This document shows positions 41,323 to 49,064 of a stretch of 64,000 nt of DNA, in pieces; the first letter of the stretch is position 1; each line of letters begins with the position of its first letter. The DNA lies in contig NZ_VLNY01000006.1 in NCBI RefSeq assembly GCF_008297975.1, forward strand, positions 1 to 64,000, written 5' to 3'. This stretch comes from Antrihabitans cavernicola (lineage in GTDB: Bacteria; Actinomycetota; Actinomycetes; Mycobacteriales; Mycobacteriaceae). The position numbers and the translations under genes were made by a program. The notes under the pieces were generated by a model. That model made no database searches. It was not told the DNA's origin and worked only from the letters and a program-made list of their open reading frames with translations.

Positions 41323-42036
41323 ATGGCCCCGTCCACAGCTCGTCGCTTGTCCTGGAGTGTCGCGGCACCTTTGATCGCCGTTGCCGCTCTCGGCCTCACC
41401 GCATGCTCCAACGGCGAGGAGCCGAGCTCGCAGCCGGGCACCACGCCCCCGGTGTGGACCGGGTCTGCAGCACCGGCGGGTCAGGCAACCGGCGAAGCGG
41501 GTTCGGGCAGCGAAGGTTCGGAGGCCGCCGGTAGCGATTCGCTCACCGCACCGCTGAAGGACGCGAGCGGCAAAGAGATCGGCAAGGTCACGTTCACCAA
41601 GGACGGCAACTACGTCGAGGTCAAGGCCGAGGCGCAGGGGCTCACCCCGGGTTTCCACGGCTTCCACGTACACACCGCAGGCAAGTGCGAGGCCAATTCG
41701 GTGGCCCCGGCAGGCGGCGCACCCGGCAACTTCCTCTCCGCAGGCGGTCATCTGCAGGTCGCGGGCAAGACCGGCCACCCGGCCAGCGGCGACCTGAGTT
41801 CGCTGCAGGTGCGCGAAGACGGCTCGGCCGAGCTGACCACCACCACAGACGCATTCACCCTGGACGACCTGCGCAACAACGGTGAAGGCCGTGCCGTCGT
41901 GGTCCATGCCGGTCCCGACAACTTCGCCAACATCCCCAGCCGCTACACGCTGCCCGACGGTGCCGCCGTGCCTGATCAGGAGACGATGATGACCGGTGAC
42001 GCGGGCGCTAGAGTCGCCTGCGCGGTCGTCAAGTAA
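41323..42036 (+). CDS. sodC: Cu/Zn superoxide dismutase lipoprotein
   Basis: A surface-anchored Cu/Zn SOD of 237 residues. The signal peptide ends in lipobox LTAC; a Ser/Gly-rich linker follows, then the SOD beta-barrel from about residue 75. Ligand motifs are GFHGFHVHTAGKCE (copper His pair and disulfide Cys), SAGGHL, and VVVHAGPDN. The C-terminal Cys in VACAVV forms the disulfide. GAAGGAG lies about 9 nt before the ATG. A TATGAT box (41253-41258) may be its -10. Order LytR_C-sodC-ybdK matches M. tuberculosis. Confidence 0.96.
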   Translation: MAPSTARRLSWSVAAPLIAVAALGLTACSNGEEPSSQPGTTPPVWTGSAAPAGQATGEAGSGSEGSEAAGSDSLTAPLKDASGKEIGKVTFTKDGNYVEVKAEAQGLTPGFHGFHVHTAGKCEANSVAPAGGAPGNFLSAGGHLQVAGKTGHPASGDLSSLQVREDGSAELTTTTDAFTLDDLRNNGEGRAVVVHAGPDNFANIPSRYTLPDGAAVPDQETMMTGDAGARVACAVVK

Positions 42037-42090
42037 TTCCGATGCCGCGCTGTGTCGATAAGCGCGACCCGCGCGTGGTTTGATCGGACA

Positions 42091-43263
42091 GTGCCCGGTA
42101 CCCGATCGGCGTTCGGGGCGAAGTCGTCGCCCGGACGCACAGTCCCATTTGCCGCATCTGCGCGGCCGACGATCGGCGTCGAATGGGAAGTCGCTCTGGT
42201 CGACAAGACCACCCGCGACCTGGTCAACAACGCTGCCGACGTGTTCGACGAGGTCGGTGAGCTGAAGGCGCACGACGGCACCCCGCGCGTCAGCAAGGAA
42301 TTGCTTCGCAACACCGTCGAGTTGGTCACCGGTGTGCACAACACCGTCGGCGAGGCGATGGGCGATCTCGGCGAGACGTTGACCGCCGTACGGCGTGCCG
42401 CCGACGCCTGCAACGTCGACCTGTTCTGCGCAGGCACCCATCCCTTCGCGCAGTGGTCGACCCAACAGCTCACTCGCACACCGCATTACGACGAGATGAT
42501 CGCGCGCACGCAGTGGTGGGGCAGGCAGATGCTGATCTGGGGCGTGCATGTGCACGTCGGGGTGTCGCATCAGGAGAAGGTGTTTCCGATCCTGAACTCG
42601 CTGTTGCTGCAGTATCCGCATCTGCTTGCGCTCTCCGCGTCGTCGCCGATGTGGGCGGGCTCCGACACCGGCTATGCGAGCAACCGCGCCTTGATGTTTC
42701 AGCAGCTGCCGACCGCGGGCCTGCCGTTCCAATTCGAGAACTGGACGCAGTTCGAGTCGTTCGTCGACGACCAGCTCAAGACCGGCGTCATCGAACAACT
42801 CGGTGGGATGCACTGGGACATCAGGCCCGCGCCCAAGTGGGGAACCATCGAAATCCGGGTCTGCGACGGCGTTTCCACGCGCGAGGAGCTCGAGGCCCTG
42901 GTCGCGCTGACGCATTGCCTGGTGGTCGACCTCGATCGGCGGCTCGAAAACGGTGAGACTCTGCCGAGCATTCCGCCGTGGCATGTGCAGGAGAACAAGT
43001 GGCGGGCGGCCCGCTACGGACTGGACGCCGAGATCATCCTCGACGCCGACAGCAACGAGCGTCTCGTCACCGACGACCTGAACGATCTGCTCGAGCGACT
43101 CGCACCGACTGCGCAGCGTCTCGGTTGCGCCGACGAACTCGCGAGCGTCGCCGATATTCCGGCCCGCGGGGCGTCGTATCAGCGGCAGCGACGGGTTGCC
43201 GAGGCCGCCGGTGGCGATCTGGTTGCCGTCGTCGATTCGTTGGTGCGGGAGCTCGATCCGTAA
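42091..43263 (+). CDS. YbdK-type glutamate-cysteine ligase-like enzyme
   Basis: A 390-residue carboxylate-amine ligase (Rv0433 homologue) of the GCS2 family: TIGVEWEVALVD with the metal Glu, KELLRNTVELVTG, FCAGTHPFAQWS, WGVHVHVGVSH, NRALMFQQLPTAGLPF and TIEIRVCDGVS. YbdK of E. coli has weak glutamate-cysteine ligase activity; in actinobacteria that use mycothiol the true substrate is unknown. The in-frame ATG at 42052 is possible; GTG 42091 is nearer the M. tuberculosis length. Confidence 0.92.
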   Translation: MPGTRSAFGAKSSPGRTVPFAASARPTIGVEWEVALVDKTTRDLVNNAADVFDEVGELKAHDGTPRVSKELLRNTVELVTGVHNTVGEAMGDLGETLTAVRRAADACNVDLFCAGTHPFAQWSTQQLTRTPHYDEMIARTQWWGRQMLIWGVHVHVGVSHQEKVFPILNSLLLQYPHLLALSASSPMWAGSDTGYASNRALMFQQLPTAGLPFQFENWTQFESFVDDQLKTGVIEQLGGMHWDIRPAPKWGTIEIRVCDGVSTREELEALVALTHCLVVDLDRRLENGETLPSIPPWHVQENKWRAARYGLDAEIILDADSNERLVTDDLNDLLERLAPTAQRLGCADELASVADIPARGASYQRQRRVAEAAGGDLVAVVDSLVRELDP

Positions 43264-43317
43264 CGACGCATTCATGTAGTTGGTCGACGCAGTTCATCGG
43301 CCGTTTACTATGTACGG

Positions 43318-44661
43318 ATGCTCATCGACGAGGCGAGGTATGCGCGGGCGCCGCAGTCGATGGCCCGTACCCTCGTGCTGGTCGGCTGTTTCGCCGTTGT
43401 CGCGTTGCTCGCCACGCTGCAGGTCATCGCGATGCGCTCCGGATTTCAGGGGCCGATTCACGGCCTGATCAGCGATTACATCGCCACTCCCAAGTCTGCT
43501 TCGGTGCCATGGGCGGGTTTGGCCATTGCACTGGTCGGCGTAAACAATCGCCGACGGCTCATCGCAGCGGGTGCGGCAATCGGGATCGATGCTGTATTCC
43601 TTGCGGAGCGTGGGCTGCGTGGCGGAGTCCTTACCGTCGGTAACGGACCCATGATCGTGCTCACAGTTCTCGCGGTGGTCGCAGGCCTGCGCTGGACCGG
43701 ACGCGAGCGCTCGACAGCCCTTGGTGCCGCCGCGCTGGGTGCTCTGCTGATCGTCGCGACCAAGGTCGGCGACGCGTGGTTGCAGATCACCGTGATGGCC
43801 AGGCCGACCGTGCTGGATCACTACGCGCAGCTGTCCGACCGCGCTCTCGGGAATCCGTCCTGGGTGATGGGTCAGGTCGTCGATGCACTGGGTCCGATCG
43901 GGTACGGGATTCTGCACTGGGTCTACATCGAACTTCCGGTCGCCGCGATCGCCGTTGCCATCTGGCAGCTTCGCAACGTCACGCGCGCCGAATGGCCGAA
44001 TCACTATCTGGTGCGGACGTTCCTGGTGTTGGGTCTGCTGGGGCCGATCGTCTACGTCCTGTTTCCTGTGGTGGGCCCGATGTTCGCATTCGGCAACGGC
44101 GGGCAGGGATTTCAGGCAGGCAACTTCTGGCCGAACGTCGTTCCTGAACTGAGCCTGCGCCCGACGGCTATGCCGTTCGACGATTTCACCCCGCGCAACT
44201 GCATGCCGAGCATGCACACCGCATGGGCGCTGGCGTTGTTCATCCACTCGCGGAGGGGGCCGGCCTGGCTCCGTTACGGCGGCACCTTCTGGCTGCTCTG
44301 CACGCTGACGGCGACGCTGGGCTTCGGCTACCACTACGGCGTCGACCTGGTCGCGGGTGCGGTTCTCTGCCTGACCGTCGAGTCGGCGCTGCGTGAGCCG
44401 GAGCGCGGGTGGGGCTGGTTCCGGATTCGACTGGTGGGCGGCGGATTCTTCACGCTGGTCGCGTTGCTGCTGAGCTACCGCTTCCTCGCTGTCGAGATCG
44501 CGCAATACGCCGAATTCGCCGGTCCGCTGATCGTCGGCGCATTACTGGCCGTCGCTACGGCGTTCTATGCGACGTTCTTCGCCCGGCCCGGCAGCGTGCT
44601 CGGCGAGTGGGGACGGCCGACGGACCATTACGCAGCCGTGGGGATCAGCGCCAAGGCCTAG
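43318..44661 (+). CDS. PAP2-superfamily (Aur1/Ipt1-like) membrane protein
   Basis: A 447-residue polytopic protein. The C-terminal half carries the phosphatase/transferase residues NCMPSMHTAWALAL and GFGYHYGVDLVAGAV, with a large loop AFGNGGQGFQAGNFWP before them. This form resembles inositol-phosphotransferase-like (Aur1) PAP2 enzymes of actinobacteria, which probably handle lipid-linked phosphates in the envelope. The N-terminal half has five further helices. The ATG at 43318 is chosen by position. Confidence 0.85.
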   Translation: MLIDEARYARAPQSMARTLVLVGCFAVVALLATLQVIAMRSGFQGPIHGLISDYIATPKSASVPWAGLAIALVGVNNRRRLIAAGAAIGIDAVFLAERGLRGGVLTVGNGPMIVLTVLAVVAGLRWTGRERSTALGAAALGALLIVATKVGDAWLQITVMARPTVLDHYAQLSDRALGNPSWVMGQVVDALGPIGYGILHWVYIELPVAAIAVAIWQLRNVTRAEWPNHYLVRTFLVLGLLGPIVYVLFPVVGPMFAFGNGGQGFQAGNFWPNVVPELSLRPTAMPFDDFTPRNCMPSMHTAWALALFIHSRRGPAWLRYGGTFWLLCTLTATLGFGYHYGVDLVAGAVLCLTVESALREPERGWGWFRIRLVGGGFFTLVALLLSYRFLAVEIAQYAEFAGPLIVGALLAVATAFYATFFARPGSVLGEWGRPTDHYAAVGISAKA

Positions 44662-44742
44662 CGGCTCGACAATTTCTCTTGCCCGACCGCCCGAGATGTG
44701 CCAGCTTTGGTCTGAAAACGGACGGGTCGAGGTGGTCACGCG

Positions 44743-45159
44743 ATGATGGGGTGGGTTGCCCGTGCTGCCGCGCAGACGGCCGAACGTGTTCAGGAACCCC
44801 GCAATCGGTTCGCGCGCTGGACTGCCCGCTGGCGCCCGCCGTCGACGGCCGTGCCTGCTGCACGCTTCCAAGACGACGACGAACCGTACCCAGGTCACTG
44901 GCGCGAGTTGCCGACGCCGTGGCCGAGCACCGATCCGGCGGCCGCGGCGACACAGGCACTGCTGTCGGAGGCGCTGGCAACCTTGCCGACGACGTGGCGT
45001 GCCGTCGTGATCGCGCGGGACACCCTCGGCCGGTCGCCCGATCAGGTCAGCGCGGAGTTGGACCTCACCGAACCTGAGCAGACCGCGATCCTCAACCAGG
45101 CCAGAGCAGCCCTTCGCGAACGTATGGCGCAGCAACTCACCGGCGAGGACGACCGGTGA
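44743..45159 (+). CDS. Sigma-factor-like protein with region 4 but no region 2
   Basis: A 138-residue protein. Residues 73-130 form a normal ECF region 4 (LSEALATLPTTWRAVVIARD...SPDQVSAELDL...ILNQARAALRE), and 39-60 (AARFQDDDEPYPGHWRELPTPW) match the linker of a known ECF class. The expected region 2 (-10 recognition and core binding) is absent: the N-terminus is only 30 basic residues. Upstream sequence 44662-44742 does not restore it. The stop overlaps the next start as GTGA. It could bind -35 DNA or the downstream anti-sigma domain without acting as a full sigma. It may instead be decaying, but the frame and start are intact. Confidence 0.78.
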   Translation: MMGWVARAAAQTAERVQEPRNRFARWTARWRPPSTAVPAARFQDDDEPYPGHWRELPTPWPSTDPAAAATQALLSEALATLPTTWRAVVIARDTLGRSPDQVSAELDLTEPEQTAILNQARAALRERMAQQLTGEDDR

Positions 45160-46529
45160 ACACCCTGAAGCGGCGACTGCGGCCGCTGCAGATCGGCATC
45201 GCGCTGGAGGGGCTCGTCCTGTGGGTGCCCGTGGAGAAGGTGTTCATGACCGACATCGGGTTCACGGCCCGGTCGGTCGCCGTCATGGCCGCCGCGTACG
45301 CCGCTGTCGTCCCACTGCTCGAAGTACCGTCCGGAGTGCTTGCGGATCGTTCGAGCCGAACTCGGATGATGGCGTGCGGAACCGTTGCGCTGCTGGTGAG
45401 TTCGCTGCTCGGCGGACTGAGCCACAACGTGCCGACCTACATTGCCGCGGCGATGGTGCTCGGCGTCTACTTCGCTATCAGCTCCGGCACCGTCGACAGC
45501 ATCGTCTACGACATGGTGATCGAAGAGACCGGTAGCAGCGACAGCTACGAGATGTGGATCGGGCGCGTCCGACTGGTCGAAAGCTGTGCGCTGGTGATCA
45601 GTGCGCTCGGTGGCGGCGTGCTCGCTGCCGTGACGTCTGCCCGTGCAACGTACTTCTTCACGCTGCCTTTCATCGCCGTAGCCGTGCTGGTATTTCTGCG
45701 AGTCGACGAGCCGCGCCTGCATCAGGAAGGTGAACGCGTTGCCGTGCGCGCGCATCTCGCGCAGACGTATCGAACGATGATCACCGAGCCTGCCGTTCGG
45801 CAGGTGATGCTGTTGGCAGCGCTGGTCGGTTTGCTGTCGCAAGCGGTCTTCGAGTTCGGCCCGCTGTGGTTGGTGGCCTTGGCTGCTCCGGCAGCGTTGT
45901 TCGGGCCCTATTGGGCGGCCTTGGTGGCCACGTTGGGTATCGGCGCGGTGATCACCAGCAAGATCGACCTCGATCGCCGCGGAACGACGGCCGTTCTTGC
46001 CGTCGTCACGGCCGGTGCCGCTGCCACGCTGGCGCTCACGCATTCGCTGACCGCGGTGATCGTGGCGCAGGCGGTGCTCGCCTTGATGCTCGCGATCTTC
46101 GGCATCCACGCGGGCAAGGTGCTCCACGATTGCGTTCCGTCGAACGTGCGCGCCGGTGTGTCGTCGGGCGTCGGCACCCTGTCGTGGATGCTGTTTCTGC
46201 CGTTCTCGCTGGCCTTCGGCTGGTTTGCGCACAGCCAGGGCGTCGTCCGGGCGGGCTGGTTCTTCGCGGTGGCCGCCGCGCTGATCGCGATACTGTCGAT
46301 CACCACCACCGTCACCAGCCGTCCGCTTCCGGAACCGGAAGAACCGGAGCTCGCCTGCCAGCAGTTCGTCGAGCTGGTCACCGGTTATCTGGACGGCGCG
46401 TTGCCTGCCGAGCAGCGCGACGCGGTTCGGGCGCATCTCGACACCTGTGACGGGTGCAGCGACTATCTGCACCAGGTCCAATTCATCCTGCAGGCGCTGG
46501 CCGCAGCCGGTCCGCAGAAACCTGTTTAG
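45156..46529 (+). CDS. MFS transporter fused to a zinc anti-sigma (ZAS) domain
   Basis: A 457-residue protein. Residues 1-385 are an MFS transporter with about 12 helices (motif A near GVLADRSSRTRM; MVLGVYFAISSGTVDSIVYD). After a charged linker (PEPEEPE), residues 398-450 form a zf-HC2/ZAS domain with all ligands: Cys401, His427, Cys431 and Cys434 (H-x3-C-x2-C). ZAS domains normally hold an ECF sigma factor inactive. The upstream gene overlaps by 4 bases and encodes a sigma-like partner. The tail would be cytosolic. The likely design is a transporter that also senses, releasing its sigma-like partner on transport or redox change. The 3' end overlaps mntH by 4 bases. Confidence 0.85.
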   Translation: MNTLKRRLRPLQIGIALEGLVLWVPVEKVFMTDIGFTARSVAVMAAAYAAVVPLLEVPSGVLADRSSRTRMMACGTVALLVSSLLGGLSHNVPTYIAAAMVLGVYFAISSGTVDSIVYDMVIEETGSSDSYEMWIGRVRLVESCALVISALGGGVLAAVTSARATYFFTLPFIAVAVLVFLRVDEPRLHQEGERVAVRAHLAQTYRTMITEPAVRQVMLLAALVGLLSQAVFEFGPLWLVALAAPAALFGPYWAALVATLGIGAVITSKIDLDRRGTTAVLAVVTAGAAATLALTHSLTAVIVAQAVLALMLAIFGIHAGKVLHDCVPSNVRAGVSSGVGTLSWMLFLPFSLAFGWFAHSQGVVRAGWFFAVAAALIAILSITTTVTSRPLPEPEEPELACQQFVELVTGYLDGALPAEQRDAVRAHLDTCDGCSDYLHQVQFILQALAAAGPQKPV

Positions 46530-47797
46530 CCCGCCAGCGTCAACCACAACAGCGCGATGTTGAGCGCGATGATCACGCCCGCGACCAGCCAGGCGACGGC
46601 GGTGGTGGCGATCGCATTGCGGTTGCCACCCATGAGCTGTGCATCCGATGTCATGCGGACGAGTGGTACCAGCGCGAACGGAATGCCGAAGCTCAAGACC
46701 ACCTGGCTGATCACCAAGGCCGCGGTGGGATCGACGCCGATGCCGAGGACTATCAGCGCCGGGATCAGGGTCACGACGCGACGAGTCAGCAGCGGAACTC
46801 GAAATGCCAAGAGTCCCTTCATGATTTCAGCGCCTGCCGCGCATCCCACCGAGGTGGACGCGAGACCGGACGCCAGCAAGCCGACGCCGAAGACCACCGC
46901 GACGCCCGGGCCCAGGGCATTTTCGATTGCGGAGTGGGCGCCCTCGATGGTGTCGGTGCCCTCCTGGCCGCGCAGTGCCGACGCGGCGAGAAGGAGCATC
47001 GCGATGTTGACGGTGCCCGCGATCAGCAAAGCGGCGACGACGTCGATCTTGGTGACGCGCAGCAAGTGTCGAAGTCGGCCCGCGTCCTCGATGTGGCCGT
47101 GCCGATCGCGCGCGAGCGCCGAATGGAGATAGATGGCGTGCGGCATCACGGTGGCGCCCAGCATGCTCGCCGCCAGCAGTACAGTCTCGCTGCCCTGGAA
47201 GCGCGGCACCAGACCCGCCAACGACTCGCTTGCGGAGACATCGGTGAACGCAAGGCCGCTGACGAACCCGATGGTGATGATCGCGAGCAAGCCGATCACC
47301 ACGAACTCGAAGGTGCGCTGACCGCGGCGATTCTGGATCGCCAAAATTGCGGTCGACACAGCGCCGGTGATGAATCCACCGAGCAACAGCGGCAGGCCGA
47401 ACAGCAGATGCAATGCGATCGCGCCGCCGATCACCTCGGCCAGATCGGTTGCAGCAGCGACAACTTCGGCCTGAACCCAGAAGGCGCGACGCGATGTGGG
47501 TCGTAGGCGGGCACCCAGCTGCTCGGGCAACGATCGGCCGGTGACCAGGCCCAACTTCGCCGAGAGAAATTGAATGAGTACGGCCATCAGGTTGGCAACG
47601 ACCAGCACCCAGATCAGCAGGTAGCCGTATTTGGCACCGGCCGTGAGGTTGGCGGCGACGTTGCCCGGATCGACGTAGGCGATCGCGGCGACGAACGCGG
47701 GCCCGAGCATCGCAATGGACCCGGCGCCGCCGATCTTCGGTGCGCCAGGTTTCGCGTCGGGGTTGCGGATCAACGTCATCGAGTTCGATGACACCAC
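46526..47797 (-). CDS. mntH: NRAMP-family divalent metal transporter (MntH type)
   Basis: A 423-residue proton-coupled Mn2+/Fe2+ importer with 11 hydrophobic helices. The metal-site motifs are AYVDPGNVAAN in helix 1 and ATVMPHAIYLHS in helix 6. GTG 47797 or ATG 47779 may start it; neither has a strong ribosome site. The 80-bp divergent region to the ankyrin gene must hold its promoter; no MntR or Fur box was recognised. The metal preference is inferred from the family. Confidence 0.94.
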   Translation of the reverse strand: MVSSNSMTLIRNPDAKPGAPKIGGAGSIAMLGPAFVAAIAYVDPGNVAANLTAGAKYGYLLIWVLVVANLMAVLIQFLSAKLGLVTGRSLPEQLGARLRPTSRRAFWVQAEVVAAATDLAEVIGGAIALHLLFGLPLLLGGFITGAVSTAILAIQNRRGQRTFEFVVIGLLAIITIGFVSGLAFTDVSASESLAGLVPRFQGSETVLLAASMLGATVMPHAIYLHSALARDRHGHIEDAGRLRHLLRVTKIDVVAALLIAGTVNIAMLLLAASALRGQEGTDTIEGAHSAIENALGPGVAVVFGVGLLASGLASTSVGCAAGAEIMKGLLAFRVPLLTRRVVTLIPALIVLGIGVDPTAALVISQVVLSFGIPFALVPLVRMTSDAQLMGGNRNAIATTAVAWLVAGVIIALNIALLWLTLAG

Positions 47798-47876
47798 ATA
47801 GTTCCGCTGACCGCAATACTAATTTCGGGTGACCAAACTTTGCTTGACATGGCAACGTCGGACGTAGCATCGGGGT

Positions 47877-49064
47877 GTGCCCGAGCCCGACGCCGATCAG
47901 CTCCTCCGCCTCGCCTGCCTGAACTACACCGACGACCGCCCGGAATTTCGAGCGCAAGCGAACGCGATGATCGTCGACCGTCCAGAGTTGGCGAAATCGT
48001 CGATCCATACGATCGCCGCGGTCGGCGATGTCACCGCCGCCCACGACCTGCTGGCACGAGACCCCAGCCAGGCCAACGCGATCGGCGGCCCGAACGGCTG
48101 GCCGCCGCTGCTGTATCTGGTCTATTCGCGAATCGGTGGCGGTAGCGGGCGATCCGCCGTCGAGGTCGCACGCCTTCTGCTCGCCGCCGGCGCGGACCCG
48201 GAGGCGGGCTTTCTGTGGGAGGATCTGCCGTCGCCGTTCACGGCGCTGACCGGGGCTTTCGGTGGTGGCGAGCAGGGCCAGCCGCCGCACCACCAAGCGC
48301 AGGAGTTGGCCCGGCTGATCCTGCAGGCAGGCGCCGACCCCAACGACAATCAGGCGCTCTACAACCGGATGTTCGAGCCCGCCGACGATCACCTGGAACT
48401 GCTCTTCGAGTTCGGGCTCGGCACCGACATCGAGGGTGCGTGGCGGAAGAAGCTCGGCGACGCCTACCCCAGCCCGACGGCGATGGTGCAGGAGCAGCTG
48501 CGATGGGCCGCCGCCCACAACATGCCCGACCGGGTTCGCTTGCTGCTCGAGCACGGTGTCGATCCCGACGGTCTCGGCTACCACCCGGTCTATCGCAATC
48601 GCACAGCCCATCAATTGGCGACGGCAGCAGGCAACCGTGAGATCGCCCAGCTCCTTGCCGACGGTGGCGCCACCGTCACTCCGCTCGACGACCCCGATCG
48701 GCTGATCGAAGCCTGCCTGGCAGGTGACGGCGACGCCGTCGACGAACTGCAGTCCTTCGCGCCCCAGGCGCTGCGCCGCGCCCCCGATCTGATGGTTCGC
48801 GCCGCATACTCCGGTCGGCTCGAAGCGGTCCGACTCGCGGTGCAGCTCGGTGCCGACATCGACGCCACCACATCGCGACCGCACAAGGAAACCGCGCTGC
48901 ACGCCGCCGCACAGGACGGTCATGCCGAGATCGCGCAGTTCCTTGTCGACTCCGGTGCGGACACCACGATTCGCGACCGTTCCTTCGACGGCACGCCGCT
49001 GGGCTGGGCACAGCACTGTGGCCACGCCGACGTCGAGGCAGTCCTTCAGGTCGCTAGCTCGTGA
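47877..49064 (+). CDS. Ankyrin-repeat protein
   Basis: A 395-residue soluble protein with about six ankyrin-like repeats. Clear ones are VEVARLLLAAGADPEAG, ELARLILQAGADPND, DRVRLLLEHGVDPDG, REIAQLLADGGATVTP, EAVRLAVQLGADIDA and ETALHAAAQDGHAEIAQFLVDSGADTTI. It starts with a GTG and no signal peptide is visible. The binding partner is unknown. The last 11 bases overlap helR. Confidence 0.88.
   Translation: MPEPDADQLLRLACLNYTDDRPEFRAQANAMIVDRPELAKSSIHTIAAVGDVTAAHDLLARDPSQANAIGGPNGWPPLLYLVYSRIGGGSGRSAVEVARLLLAAGADPEAGFLWEDLPSPFTALTGAFGGGEQGQPPHHQAQELARLILQAGADPNDNQALYNRMFEPADDHLELLFEFGLGTDIEGAWRKKLGDAYPSPTAMVQEQLRWAAAHNMPDRVRLLLEHGVDPDGLGYHPVYRNRTAHQLATAAGNREIAQLLADGGATVTPLDDPDRLIEACLAGDGDAVDELQSFAPQALRRAPDLMVRAAYSGRLEAVRLAVQLGADIDATTSRPHKETALHAAAQDGHAEIAQFLVDSGADTTIRDRSFDGTPLGWAQHCGHADVEAVLQVASS

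Noticed and set aside
41089-43275. 728-residue reverse-strand open frame
   Set aside because: It runs across sodC and the YbdK gene, both certain, and has the composition of an antisense shadow.
43264-43317. Promoter-like TACTAT before the PAP2 gene
   Set aside because: The best -35 match is 20 bp away instead of 17, so it is not convincing.
46827-49025. 732-residue reverse-strand frame over mntH and the ankyrin gene
   Set aside because: Crosses the promoter region and two well-supported genes; no family resemblance.
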